Origin: Acidobacteriota bacterium
GTDB taxonomy: Bacteria; Acidobacteriota; Terriglobia; UBA7540
Assembly: GCA_902812365.1 (NCBI GenBank)
Contig: CADDZC010000008.1
Location: forward strand, 21,491-85,490
DNA: 64,000 bases
Direction: 5' to 3'
The position numbers and the translations under genes were made by a program. Under the pieces are notes generated by a model that was given only the letters and a program-made list of their open reading frames with translations, was not told the DNA's origin and searched no databases. This document shows positions 55,601 to 63,325 of this stretch, piece after piece (positions within the stretch are counted from its first letter, which is position 1; each line of letters opens with the position of its first letter).

Positions 55601-56205
55601 GTGTAGTCCGTTCCCGTCTTCAGATGGTCGTTGTTGTTCCGCTGGGCAAAGCCCGGCAGGATTTTGATGAATTCGGCGGCGTTAGCGCCGTGGATGGTAA
55701 AATCCTGGAGTTGCTTTTGGGTCAGCACGACGGCCTTCTCGCCGGAATCCACGGGTATAATCTGGTCGGCAGCCCCGACCACCTCCACTTCGGTGGTCGC
55801 CTGGGAGACTCTCAGCTTAAACGGAAAGCTCAGGCTCGAGGCCCCCCGCAGCTCGATACCCTCCGTCACGGCCTTCTGAAAACCGGTCGACTGGACGGTC
55901 AAGCTGTACGTGCCGGCCGGCACGGACGAGAAGGAATAGTACCCGTCCGCGTTAGTAACCGTGTGGCGGACGTCGCCCGACGTCGCACTCTTCAGGGTCA
56001 CAGTCGCCCCGGGAATCACCGCTCCGGAGGGGTCCGTTACCGTTCCCGTTATGGTGCCGAAAATTGATTGGCCTCGAAGTGGTGTTCTACCTCCAAGCAA
56101 CAGCAGAGCTAACAGACAAATGAATGAAGAGCCGGATATGGTCTTTCCTCCGGCGCCCCACCTCTTGGCCCTTATCCCCTCAATTAAATGAACCAGGATC
56201 GGCAT
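52654..56205 (-). CDS. TonB-dependent receptor with carboxypeptidase-regulatory-like domain (Oar-like)
   Basis: 1183 aa. Signal peptide (FICLLALLLLGG, cleavage before QSIFG), a carboxypeptidase-regulatory-like domain (residues about 48-135: GTVTDPSGAVIPGATVTL to GTYSLTVQSTGF), a plug domain (TQKQLQDFTIHGANAAEFIK to INSIAKAGGHDYHG) and a long barrel ending FAVKFYF with a terminal Phe, as outer-membrane proteins do. This receptor class is the most expanded family in Solibacter-like genomes and is thought to import glycans or peptides. GGAGGGG precedes ATG 56205. It stands divergent to the malectin protein. No TonB/ExbBD genes are nearby. Confidence 0.92.
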   Translation of the reverse strand: MPILVHLIEGIRAKRWGAGGKTISGSSFICLLALLLLGGRTPLRGQSIFGTITGTVTDPSGAVIPGATVTLKSATSGDVRHTVTNADGYYSFSSVPAGTYSLTVQSTGFQKAVTEGIELRGASSLSFPFKLRVSQATTEVEVVGAADQIIPVDSGEKAVVLTQKQLQDFTIHGANAAEFIKILPGFAQRNNNDHLKTGTDYTGEVIGINGNGDGGSQSPLNGAFVANGTGVNNIDITADGAHVSDPGCNCATPVNPNTDMIQEFKVLTSNYTAENSKGPIVINSIAKAGGHDYHGEAYFSLRDYPLNSNSWINNFTGVAKPKNKFLFPGGNIGGPISPHHRDKVFFFTGFEYYFQTLDTGLLGATVPTPNMRNGNFSPAELARLGNKTASGGAPSQLKSTLTSGPNAPYPGGIIPSAAIDPTGQGLMNLFPLPNTDPNANGGYNYVSDAVFDQNSWQWMSRVDYNISDNTKLYVRYNLQKEVQQFPVTMWWRNPVSVPYPTPVLGKNQSQSISTSLTHVFSPTLSNEFVFGYTYIDFPNVFKDPNRVSRKALNIPFTGIFKNGVQQIPSVTSWGGEFPTMLNPGGFEVGGPSQGLFSKKYLPSFSDNLSKVWGTHTAKFGAYYEYVINNQPNSGNSNGLIQEASWAGGTGNPYADLLTGHAGAYSEQNFNNLHNEAYNTIELFAQDNWKVTRRLTVDYGLRASHLGAWYDRQGYGFAVWNPALYVPGSPESSGTGFDWHKKDPKVPLSGFPNRALFWAPRLGAAYDLFGTGKTVLRGGWGQFYYHNAQFTQGLDQPVGIESPSTGYLSFSQIEAIVPGTQPFATGAVSPTDDHSPLTTSYSVTISQRLPWASLLEASYVGNRSRYQLNTAGVGTNANVIPLGTLFNVGVDPSTLAGGGEYKYGRYPIYQTISVANHNLSSNYNGLQVSWVRQKERYDLTLNYTYSKALGIVGQDQLNLQNDYGPEPFDRRHIFNAAYYVQLPEPAHANKILSHLANGWELSGITQFQSGVNLTANSTGENFNDLSNVTGLNVQNSYKSAISNLAILGTDQVPLQPLLTCNPTKNLIQHQYLNGSCFQLPTVPGQNGPIVLPEVFGPSFFNTDLALFKNFQFTEAKHLEFRVEGFNFLNHPIWTFTGGGVGASALNLNFASDGNGGQKQTNSAFGFAPVKQGNRVIQFAVKFYF

Positions 56206-56461
56206 CGTAAGCCCCTCCGGAATTCCGGTTAAGTAAACTTCACATTGAGCTGCGCCTCAGGCCTGGACAGATTCACCTTAACACGGCGTCAAGGCTCCCC
56301 GTTTGGCTCGGACGCGCGGGCGGAATCTACGGCATGGCGGAAACCACGTCAAGGCTACAGAGGTTAAATCACCGTTATCTAAGCTAAAGCTCGCCTTTTC
56401 AATGACGTTACACCATTCTTGGGAACGTTACCGGCCGCTGGCGCTGGCATTTTCAAAGTGC

Positions 56462-56467
56462 TATACT
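56462..56467 (+). promoter_or_regulatory. Putative -10 box for the malectin protein
   Basis: TATACT 20 nt upstream of the ATG at 56487 in a 281-nt divergent gap; the -35 region (about 56439-56444, TGGCGC) is poor. The other half of the gap, toward the receptor, has no clear promoter. Confidence 0.3.
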
Positions 56468-56486
56468 GACGCGCGTCTACGTGGTC

Positions 56487-58079
56487 ATGCCGGTGGCGAT
56501 TTCATACCAAGATCAAAAATCCGAGCTGGAGGCTATCCTCGCTTCGGCCGCCTTCAGGAAATGTCCCAATCTGGCCAGATTGCTCGAGTACATCGGTAAA
56601 CGGTACTTGGAGGGACGAGCACAGGACCTCAAAGAATACAACATTGGGGTGGAAGCGCTGGGACGGCCCGTCGAGTTTGACCCGACGACCAACTCCATTG
56701 TTCGGGTCGAGTTTCACCGCCTGCGCGAAAGGCTGAAGAAATATTATGAGACTGAGGGAGCGAACGACCCGATCGTCCTATGTTTACAACCGGGCAGTTA
56801 CGTTCCGCTATTCAGAAGGCGAGAAGATCAGTCCTCAGAGGCAGCGCCTCAGGCCAGCTTGGTTCGCGGCTCCGAACAACCGGCCAGCGATCGAAAAACA
56901 GACATCGTCCCCAAGCCAGGTCACATTCGTCCGTTGGCGCGGCCGACAGGAACCCGGCCGGTTTCTGCTTTCGCTCGCGGCACCGCAGCCCTGTTGGGAC
57001 TGGCGGCACTGGCCGGCGTTGTGGCCGCCGTGATTTGGAAAGCCAAGTCCGGGCCATCCACCACAGCGGTTACTGCCGCCGCAAGCGCGCGGAGTAGGCC
57101 GACGATGGGTGAGGTGGAGCCGCCGGAAGCGGCCGTGCGCATCCTGGCGGGTTATACGAAGAAGACTTACGTCGATCGAGCCGGCCATGTGTGGTCAGGC
57201 GACCGCTACTACAACGGCGGCCGACCCGTTAGCCAACCTCGCCAATTTATCTACCGGACGCTCGATCCCACCCTTTTTCAAACGCAGCGCTTCGGCGAGT
57301 TTTCCTACGACATCCCGCTTCGGCCCGGAACCTATGAACTACGCCTTTATTTTGCGGAACTGAACTATGGGCCCGGCACGTTGTCAGGTGGTGGTGAAAC
57401 AAGTCGTGTCTTCAACGTCACTATGAATGGCCAACCGCTACTCACCGGTTTTGATGTCTTTGCCGACGTCGGCGGCAACAACACGGCCGACGTCCGAGTT
57501 TTCAAGGATGTGACGCCGGCTTCGGACGGTTACCTCCACCTGAGGTTCCTCCGCGTGGTGGATGAACCGATGGTCAACGCCATCGAGCTCGTTCCCGGTG
57601 TGCCAGGAAAGTTGCACCCGATTCGAATTGTCGCGCAGGAGAATTGCTTCACCGACAGCCAGGGTCGGGCCTGGAATCCCGACAACTACTTCCGGGGCGG
57701 CCGCCTCACGCTTCATAAAGGGCCTGTGGAAAACACCTCCGACCCGGACCTGTATGACGGCGAGCGTTTCGGCCACTTCGATTACGCCATACCGGTCGCC
57801 CCGGGGAAATACACGGTCACGTTGCACTTCGCTGAAACGTATTTCGGGCAGCAAAATCCCGGCGCAGGCGGAGTCGGCAGTCGGATTTTCAGCGTCTACT
57901 GTAACGGCGCGATCCTATTGCCCAATTTCGATATCTTCAGAGAGGCGGGCGGGGCGAATCGCGCCATCGAGAAGTCTTTCCGCGGGCTCAAGCCAGACGC
58001 CCAGGGTAAGCTGCTCCTGTCCTTTGTCCCCGTCCAGAATTACGCTTGCGTGAATGCGATTGAGGTCGTGAGCGATTAA
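56487..58079 (+). CDS. Membrane protein with winged-helix-like N-domain and two malectin domains
   Basis: 530 aa. The N-terminal 110 residues (EAILASAAFRKCPNLARLLEYI, LKEYNIGVEALGRP, FDPTTNSIVRVEFHRLRERL, PGSYVPLF) match a winged-helix-like domain seen at the start of many acidobacterial signalling proteins. A membrane helix follows (about 164-184), then two malectin domains: GYTKKTYVDRAGHVWSGDRYY with FDVFADVGGNN, and CFTDSQGRAWNPDNYF with FDIFREAGGAN. Malectin domains bind carbohydrate. The cytoplasmic half may act on DNA and the periplasmic half sense sugars (inference). ATG 56487 is preferred over GTG 56481. Confidence 0.8.
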   Translation: MPVAISYQDQKSELEAILASAAFRKCPNLARLLEYIGKRYLEGRAQDLKEYNIGVEALGRPVEFDPTTNSIVRVEFHRLRERLKKYYETEGANDPIVLCLQPGSYVPLFRRREDQSSEAAPQASLVRGSEQPASDRKTDIVPKPGHIRPLARPTGTRPVSAFARGTAALLGLAALAGVVAAVIWKAKSGPSTTAVTAAASARSRPTMGEVEPPEAAVRILAGYTKKTYVDRAGHVWSGDRYYNGGRPVSQPRQFIYRTLDPTLFQTQRFGEFSYDIPLRPGTYELRLYFAELNYGPGTLSGGGETSRVFNVTMNGQPLLTGFDVFADVGGNNTADVRVFKDVTPASDGYLHLRFLRVVDEPMVNAIELVPGVPGKLHPIRIVAQENCFTDSQGRAWNPDNYFRGGRLTLHKGPVENTSDPDLYDGERFGHFDYAIPVAPGKYTVTLHFAETYFGQQNPGAGGVGSRIFSVYCNGAILLPNFDIFREAGGANRAIEKSFRGLKPDAQGKLLLSFVPVQNYACVNAIEVVSD

Positions 58080-58470
58080 AGCCGCGGCGCTCAACTTCAA
58101 GCCGGTCTTCGCCTAACCGCACGAATAACCCCGATCCTAACGTCCGGGGGAACGTCGGACGTCCCGCGCGCTGATCGGAGGCAGCCTCTCCGCCCGAAGT
58201 CTCCCGCACTCCCCTTTCTCCGCTGCCCTGTTCCTCACTAGACGGGTGAGCCCGATTGACCACAGCGGTGAGCGATAGCGGGCAGACACCCATATCACAA
58301 GACGGTATAAACAGTACTGCCTCTGCTGGTAAAGGCACAAAGCGACGGCGAAACCAAGGTCGGGGATGGAGAAGACGGCCGCCCCGGATACCCATCAGCG
58401 CAAGGGTCGCCGGCACCGCCCGCGATGCGGCTGATGCCGGCAACTGCCCATCAGGCTGGAGAGGTGAGCT
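58080..58470. other. 391-nt leader region before the stress island
   Basis: Intergenic between the malectin protein and the small-protein island. The GC-rich 58330-58450 segment has several complementary blocks (for example CGGCTGATGCCGG, GGCCGCCCC) and could fold, but I find no known riboswitch core. A GGTATAAACAG stretch at about 58303 is the most AT-rich part and may hold a promoter. Confidence 0.3.
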
Positions 58471-58578
58471 ATGGAAACCCTGTTAATTGTTCTTTTGGTG
58501 GTGATTCTGGCGGCTGGGGCTACTCGCGCTGGCGCCGATAGCCGCCGGGCCAATCCGCCGGTCACGGTTGGCGGCTAG
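58471..58578 (+). CDS. Tiny membrane protein, probably frameshifted
   Basis: 35 codons: METLLIVLLVVILAAG, then a polar tail. In the +2 frame the same DNA reads GGWGYSRWRR and stops, which is the typical end of a widespread class of 20-30 aa one-helix bacterial proteins. One missing base after ATTCTG would explain this. GAGAGG precedes the ATG. Role unknown. Confidence 0.5.
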   Translation: METLLIVLLVVILAAGATRAGADSRRANPPVTVGG

Positions 58579-58614
58579 CTGAACGCGAAATTCTCGAGCA
58601 GAGGAGAACTTCCC

Positions 58615-58782
58615 ATGAGTAACGATCGGTACGCAAAATGCGCGAATCCGCAGTGCAGTTGCGTGGCTGCCGCCGGTAGTTTAGACCGCAGCCCGCCCTG
58701 CGAGGGGGCAGAACAGACCCATATGACGGAAATCGGCTGCGGATGCGGGCACGCGGTTTGCACGGGAAAGGTCAGCGGATAG
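58615..58782 (+). CDS. Metallothionein-like Cys-rich protein
   Basis: 55 aa, too small for many gene finders. KCANPQCSCVAAAG, a central Cys in PPCEGAEQ, and TEIGCGCGHAVCTG give seven Cys and a His in the KCxxxxCxC ... CxCGHxxC layout of bacterial metallothioneins (SmtA-like). It would bind Zn, Cd or Cu in the cytoplasm and fits with the adjacent ferritin-like protein in a metal/oxidative stress set. The ribosome site GAGGAGA lies 7 nt before the ATG. The Cys count is lower than in classical SmtA, so it could be a divergent one-site form. Confidence 0.75.
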   Translation: MSNDRYAKCANPQCSCVAAAGSLDRSPPCEGAEQTHMTEIGCGCGHAVCTGKVSG

Positions 58783-58889
58783 GGGCTGGCAACAACTTGC
58801 CGGCTTTTGGTCTCAACCGCCGGCAGCGGCGCGGCCCGGCGATCCGGGCCGCAGATCAGTACGCAGGATAGCCGAGATAAGGAGGCTCT

Positions 58890-59039
58890 ATGTTTTTAGT
58901 TCTGTTCATCGTGCTCTTGATCGCGTGGTTGCTGGGCTGGTTTGCCTTTCACGTGTCCAGCGGCTTCATTCACCTATTGCTGATCGTGGCCATCATTCTT
59001 TTAGTCCTGCACTTTGTGCGGGGAAGGCGAAGCGCGTAG
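58890..59039 (+). CDS. lmo0937-like small membrane protein
   Basis: 49 aa, two short hydrophobic helices: VLFIVLLIAWLLGWFAFHV, then SSGFIHLLLIVAIILLVL and a basic end VRGRRSA. This is the pattern of the lmo0937 family, small stress-linked membrane proteins of unknown action. A GGAGG ribosome site lies 5 nt before the ATG. Confidence 0.85.
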   Translation: MFLVLFIVLLIAWLLGWFAFHVSSGFIHLLLIVAIILLVLHFVRGRRSA

Positions 59040-59093
59040 GCGCCCGGCGCTCGAATGCCGGCGCGGGACACTTCGAAATCTCAAGGAGGGAGC

Positions 59094-59687
59094 ATGCCCA
59101 TAAGACACGGCATCTCGCCGCAACGGAAAGGCCCGTTTCTAACCGATGTGGAGGAAATCCGCCGCCGCGCGCGTCAGCATATCGAAAACGGCGCGGTGAC
59201 GCCTGACTACCAAGGCGACTTGGAGACGGTTCTCCGAGTGCTCAATGAGGCCCTGGCCACGGAGCTGGTCTGCGTGCTGCGCTACAAACGCCATCATTAC
59301 ACGGCCAAAGGCATCCATTCGCAGCCCGTGGCGGCGGAATTCCTCGAACACGCCCAGGAGGAGCAGAGACACGCCGACCAGATCGCGGAGCGCATCACGC
59401 AGCTCGGCGGCGAGCCCAACTTCAACCCGGAGGGACTGCTCACGCGCAGCCACTCTGAATACGTCGAGGGCGAAACCCTTCTGGAGATGATTCGCGAAGA
59501 CCTGATTGCCGAGCGGGTGGCCATCGAATCCTATACGGAAATCATCCGCTACCTGGGTGATACCGATCCCACCAGCAAAAGGATGATGGAGGAGATTCTG
59601 GCCAACGAAGAAGAGCACGCCGAGGAGATGAAGACGTTGCTCGAAACCATCGGAAAGGAAGAAAGGCAACGAGAGCGACGAGGGTAA
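59094..59687 (+). CDS. Ferritin-like (bacterioferritin/Dps-type) four-helix protein
   Basis: 197 aa. NEALATELVCVLRYKRHHYT, EFLEHAQEEQRHADQIAERI, IREDLIAERVAIESYTEIIRY and ILANEEEHAEEM are the four helices with the di-iron Glu and His ligands (E-x6-Y, E-x2-H pairs). It would store or detoxify iron and peroxide. The frame begins at 59055, but AAGGAGGG fixes ATG 59094 (MPIRHGIS) as the start. Confidence 0.88.
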   Translation: MPIRHGISPQRKGPFLTDVEEIRRRARQHIENGAVTPDYQGDLETVLRVLNEALATELVCVLRYKRHHYTAKGIHSQPVAAEFLEHAQEEQRHADQIAERITQLGGEPNFNPEGLLTRSHSEYVEGETLLEMIREDLIAERVAIESYTEIIRYLGDTDPTSKRMMEEILANEEEHAEEMKTLLETIGKEERQRERRG

Positions 59688-59728
59688 CCCTGCCGCCTCC
59701 ATGCAAAATTCCATCGAAGGAGCGTGCG

Positions 59729-60466
59729 ATGAAGAAACTGATTTTTCTGTCGGTGCTGTGTTGCCTCCCGCTGCTCGCGGCCGGCGAAAGCAAGGATAAC
59801 GCCAAGCAACTGCGCAAGGTGGCCGACGTCCTCAATGAAATCATGGCGACACCGGAAAAGAGTATCCCCCGAGACTTGCTGGCCCGCGCCGTCTGCGTCG
59901 GGATTATCCCCTCGGAGCTGAAGTTTGCCTTCGGATTCGGAGGCAACTATGGGCGCGGCGTGCTGGTCTGCCGCCGCGGCGGCAACGGGCCGTGGGGCGC
60001 CCCTTCGTTTTTCACCGTCGGGGGCGGAAGCTTCGGATTTCAGATCGGGGGTAAATCCACCGATGTGGTGTTTATTGTGATGAATCCCGACGGCGCGCGG
60101 AAGCTGGTTCAAGACAGCGTCAAGCTGGGCGCGGAGGTGTCCGCCGCCGCCGGCCCCGTGGGCCGCTCGGCGGAAGGGGCTACGGACGCTCAGATGCATG
60201 CCGAGATTCTCAGCTATTCGCGCTCCCAGGGCCTGTTCGCCGGCGTTTCGCTGAGTGGCGCAGTCCTGAAGCAGGATGAGGACGATAACCAAAAGCTTTA
60301 CGGCCGCAGGGTGACGGCAAAACAGATTCTGATCGACGGCACGGTGCGCACGCCGGCCGGGGCTCGGGCTCTCGACCAAACCCTCGCCAAATATTCACCG
60401 CGCGGCGGGCAACCGTTCACGACCCACTCCGCCTCCGAGCGTTCCGCCAGGCGGCACAGCCGGTGA
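59729..60466 (+). CDS. SYLF-domain (Ysc84-like) lipid-binding protein
   Basis: 245 aa. Signal peptide (KKLIFLSVLCCLPLLAAG), then a SYLF domain: RAVCVGIIPSELKFAFGFGGNYG, SFFTVGGGSFGFQIGGKS, VVFIVMNPDGA and SYSRSQGLFAGVSLSGAVL. The family binds phosphoinositides in eukaryotes and is common in bacterial periplasms. The tail is basic and low in structure. An AAGGAG site precedes ATG 59729. Part of the stress island. Confidence 0.88.
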   Translation: MKKLIFLSVLCCLPLLAAGESKDNAKQLRKVADVLNEIMATPEKSIPRDLLARAVCVGIIPSELKFAFGFGGNYGRGVLVCRRGGNGPWGAPSFFTVGGGSFGFQIGGKSTDVVFIVMNPDGARKLVQDSVKLGAEVSAAAGPVGRSAEGATDAQMHAEILSYSRSQGLFAGVSLSGAVLKQDEDDNQKLYGRRVTAKQILIDGTVRTPAGARALDQTLAKYSPRGGQPFTTHSASERSARRHSR

Positions 60467-60521
60467 GGCACGGGGTCCTTAATGGTGTTTCAATTCCCAA
60501 GAAAGGAGGCATATTGAGGTT

Positions 60522-60710
60522 ATGCTGATTCACATCGTCATCACGCTCATCATCGTCGGCGTTCTGCTTTGGCTCGTCAATAGTTACATTCCCATGGCCA
60601 GCTCCATCAAGACGATTCTCAACATCGTCGTGGTGATTGCCGTGATCCTATGGCTGCTCCACCTTTTTGGGGTTTTCAGTTCAATCTCCAGGGCCAACGC
60701 GGGCCTGTGA
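60522..60710 (+). CDS. Thivi_2564-like small membrane protein
   Basis: 62 aa with two helices: VITLIIVGVLLWLVNSYIPM and IKTILNIVVVIAVILWLLHLFGVF, the family pattern with N-S-Y-I-P-M between helices. Its function is unknown, and it often occurs near stress genes. AGGAGG lies 12 nt upstream; a second, GAGG, is nearer the ATG. Confidence 0.85.
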   Translation: MLIHIVITLIIVGVLLWLVNSYIPMASSIKTILNIVVVIAVILWLLHLFGVFSSISRANAGL

Positions 60711-60895
60711 CCGGCACGCTGCGTGCGGGGATGACTTTGGCTCTTTCGGACCGCTTTTGGAGGCGGGACGGGGCCCGAGCTGATTGCTTTTTCGGACCCA
60801 AAGGAGTTCTCCACTCGCAGCCGCACGCGCTCCGTTAACGGCAGCCGGGCCAGGGAGGATGACCTCCAAAACAGCCAAGAACGGGGGAGATATGT

Positions 60896-61558
60896 ATGGC
60901 GGCTAAACCTATCTTCCGGTTTAACGCGAAAGCTCTGTTAGCAAAAATTGACGGCGGCAAGACGACCCTTGAGTATAGTGACAAACGAGTCGTGTTCGCC
61001 CAAGGCGAAACGGCCGACAGCGTCTTCTACATTCAGAAAGGCAACGTAAAACTTACCGTCGTTTCCTACCGCGGTCGAGAAGCGGTCGTAGCGATTCTCA
61101 ACCACGGTAATTTTTTTGGCGAGGGATGCCTGGCTGGCCAGCCGCTGCGCATGTCGACCGCCACGGTCCTGGGCGAGGCAACCATCATCCGCATTACCAA
61201 GCAGGCGATGATCCGCTTGCTCCACAGCGAACCGGAGTTTGCCGAGGTTTTTATTGTCCATTTGGTTTCCCGTAATTCGCGCCTTGAGGAAGATCTCGTC
61301 GACCAACTCTTTAATTCGGCGGAGAAGCACCTGGCGCGCACGCTCCTGCTGCTGGCCCGCTACGGCAAGGAATCCAATCCCGAACCCGTCGTGCCCAAGA
61401 TCAGCCAGGAGACGCTAGCCGCCATGGTCGGTACTACCCGTTCCCGGATCAGCCATTTTATGAACAAATTCCGGAGCCTGGGGCTGATCGATTACGACCT
61501 TGCCTCGGGCAGACTGGAAGTGCACAACGCGCTTCTCAATGTGGTGCTCCATGATTAA
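60896..61558 (+). CDS. Crp/Fnr family transcription regulator
   Basis: 220 aa. N-terminal cNMP-binding domain (VFAQGETADSVFYIQKGNVKL, NHGNFFGEGCLAGQ) and C-terminal Crp-type helix-turn-helix (TLAAMVGTTRSRISHFMNKFRSLGLI). There is no N-terminal Cys cluster, so it is not an oxygen-sensing Fnr; the Arg/Ser of the cAMP pocket are not obvious, so the ligand is unclear. It ends the stress island and may control it. GGGGGAG precedes ATG 60896. Confidence 0.9.
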   Translation: MAAKPIFRFNAKALLAKIDGGKTTLEYSDKRVVFAQGETADSVFYIQKGNVKLTVVSYRGREAVVAILNHGNFFGEGCLAGQPLRMSTATVLGEATIIRITKQAMIRLLHSEPEFAEVFIVHLVSRNSRLEEDLVDQLFNSAEKHLARTLLLLARYGKESNPEPVVPKISQETLAAMVGTTRSRISHFMNKFRSLGLIDYDLASGRLEVHNALLNVVLHD

Positions 61559-61596
61559 GCCGCTCCCGTTTGCTTCCAAAAAGAAGCGAACCGCGG

Positions 61597-61641
61597 AGCG
61601 CCCGGCTTGCTCGGGGCTCGCCGCACGCCAGGCCGGGCGCT
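61597..61641. repeat. Perfect 10-bp inverted repeat
   Basis: AGCGCCCGGC at 61597-61606 and GCCGGGCGCT at 61632-61641, with 25 nt between. It lies between the Crp/Fnr gene and the radical SAM gene. It can fold as a stem-loop but has no T-tract, so it may be a processing site or a regulator operator rather than a terminator. Confidence 0.55.
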
Positions 61642-61730
61642 TGATGGCTGGGGCGGCGTAGCGGGGAATTTCTGCGGAAGGAATGGCATTTTTCGCGGTG
61701 GATCCATCCGCTAGATGGAAGGCCGACGCC

Positions 61731-63299
61731 ATGAAGATTCTACTTTACAATCCGGATAACGAAGTCACCAACAACTTCATGCCCCACCTCTGGATGTTTT
61801 TGCTGAAATCGCTGACACCGCCCGGCCATGAGGTGCTGCTGGTGGATGGCAACGCACAGCGAATGAGCGCGCCCGAGCTGGTGGATTATGCCCGCTGTCA
61901 TGCGATCGGGCTGGCTGGCATTGGATTTATGACTCGAATGGCGGCCAAGGCATATCGCATGGCGGACGCGCTGCGCGCCGCCGGAATCCCCGTGGTGATG
62001 GGAGGTCCGCACGTCACTGAAGTTCCCGGCGAGGCGCTCGGGCGCGCCGGCGAGCCGCGTCATGCCGACGCGGTGGCGCTGGGCGAGGCGGACCAGCTCT
62101 GGCCCCGGATCGTGGCCGACGCGGCAAACGGAACCCTGCGGGAGGTTTATGTGCCGGTCGATGACAACGGCAAGGAAATCAAGCCTTCCCTCTCCAATTA
62201 CCCGGAAATCCCTTGGGACCAGATGGACCTCAGCCAGTTCAACCTGCTCAACCGCGTTCCGAGACTCGCTGTCCGCTGCCTCACCCGGCTCGGCATGACA
62301 TGGAAAAGTTTTTGCATGATTCCGATTGAGTCGGGGCGCGGCTGCCCGTACGGGTGCGAATTCTGCACAGTCACCGGATTTTTTGGAGATTCCATCCGCT
62401 TCCGGTCGAACGACAGCATCGTCAGGGAACTGCTCTTGCTCAAGCGCCTGCAAGGACGACAGCAGGGCAAGATCGCCGTCTTCTTTATTGACGACAACTT
62501 CGCCATTAACCGCAAGCGGACCAAATCGCTGCTGCGGGATATTATCGCCGCCGGCGCCCAGCTTCCCTGGGTGGCCCAGATCAGCATGAATTTGCTGCAA
62601 GATGAGGAACTGGTTTCCCTCATCGCGCAAAGCGGCGGACGCTGGATCTTTATGGGCCTTGAGTCGATTGACCCGGAAAATCTGAAGAGCGTGAGCAAAA
62701 GCTTTAACAAGCCGAACGAATATAAAAATGTGCTAGAGCTTTTGGCCCGCTATAACCTCTACGCGATTACGTCCTTTATTTTCGGCATGGACGGCGACCG
62801 CCCAGGGGTGGCAGCGCGAACCCTCGAGACCCTCCGAAGTTGGCCACCCGGCTTGCCCGTCTTCGGCCTGCTCACGCCCTACCCCGCAACGCCGCTCTAT
62901 GACAAGCTTGCCGCTGCCGGGCGGCTGACCCGCCCGAAGCATTGGCTGGATTTCAAGCCCTTCGCCATGGCCCACACCCCGAAAGGCCTTTCCGCAGAGC
63001 AGGCCGAGGCCGAAGTCAGGCTTGCCTGGCAGGAATCTTATCGAGGAAAGACCACAGACGCGGCCATTCGGTGGCTTCAATCGCGGCCACTGACCGACCG
63101 GCTCACTCACCTCTTCGCGCGGCTCTTGTTTCGCGGCATTTATTTTCCGCAAATGCGGAAGCGGGAATGGGCGCAACTGGTTTATGAAAACCGCCGCCCC
63201 ATCGTGCGCGTGCTGTGGCAGGTCCTTGCTGCTTCCATAGCCTTCCGGAATGCCAAGGCCTTCCCCACGCAGGTGCTCCAAAAAGATCAGAGGGGCTGA
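61731..63299 (+). CDS. B12-binding-like radical SAM protein
   Basis: 522 aa. A cobalamin-binding-like N-domain (LLYNPDNEVTNNFMP, VLLVDGNAQ, VVMGGPHVTEVP) without the DxHxxG motif, so B12 may not be bound by a His ligand. The radical SAM core has C205, C209 and C212 in GCPYGCEFCTV, then FFIDDNFAINRKR and SFIFGMDGD. Similar proteins modify lipids, hopanoids or bacteriochlorins; the substrate here is unknown. The frame is open upstream to 61683, but ATG 61731 starts the conserved strand. Confidence 0.85.
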   Translation: MKILLYNPDNEVTNNFMPHLWMFLLKSLTPPGHEVLLVDGNAQRMSAPELVDYARCHAIGLAGIGFMTRMAAKAYRMADALRAAGIPVVMGGPHVTEVPGEALGRAGEPRHADAVALGEADQLWPRIVADAANGTLREVYVPVDDNGKEIKPSLSNYPEIPWDQMDLSQFNLLNRVPRLAVRCLTRLGMTWKSFCMIPIESGRGCPYGCEFCTVTGFFGDSIRFRSNDSIVRELLLLKRLQGRQQGKIAVFFIDDNFAINRKRTKSLLRDIIAAGAQLPWVAQISMNLLQDEELVSLIAQSGGRWIFMGLESIDPENLKSVSKSFNKPNEYKNVLELLARYNLYAITSFIFGMDGDRPGVAARTLETLRSWPPGLPVFGLLTPYPATPLYDKLAAAGRLTRPKHWLDFKPFAMAHTPKGLSAEQAEAEVRLAWQESYRGKTTDAAIRWLQSRPLTDRLTHLFARLLFRGIYFPQMRKREWAQLVYENRRPIVRVLWQVLAASIAFRNAKAFPTQVLQKDQRG

Positions 63300-63325
63300 C
63301 TTGAATCCAATCGAGGAGACGACGT

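Noticed and set aside
58320..58460. Riboswitch-like GC-rich leader before the small-protein island
   Set aside because: Short blocks such as GGCACAAAGCGACGG recall c-di-GMP riboswitches, but the core order and pairing are not there.
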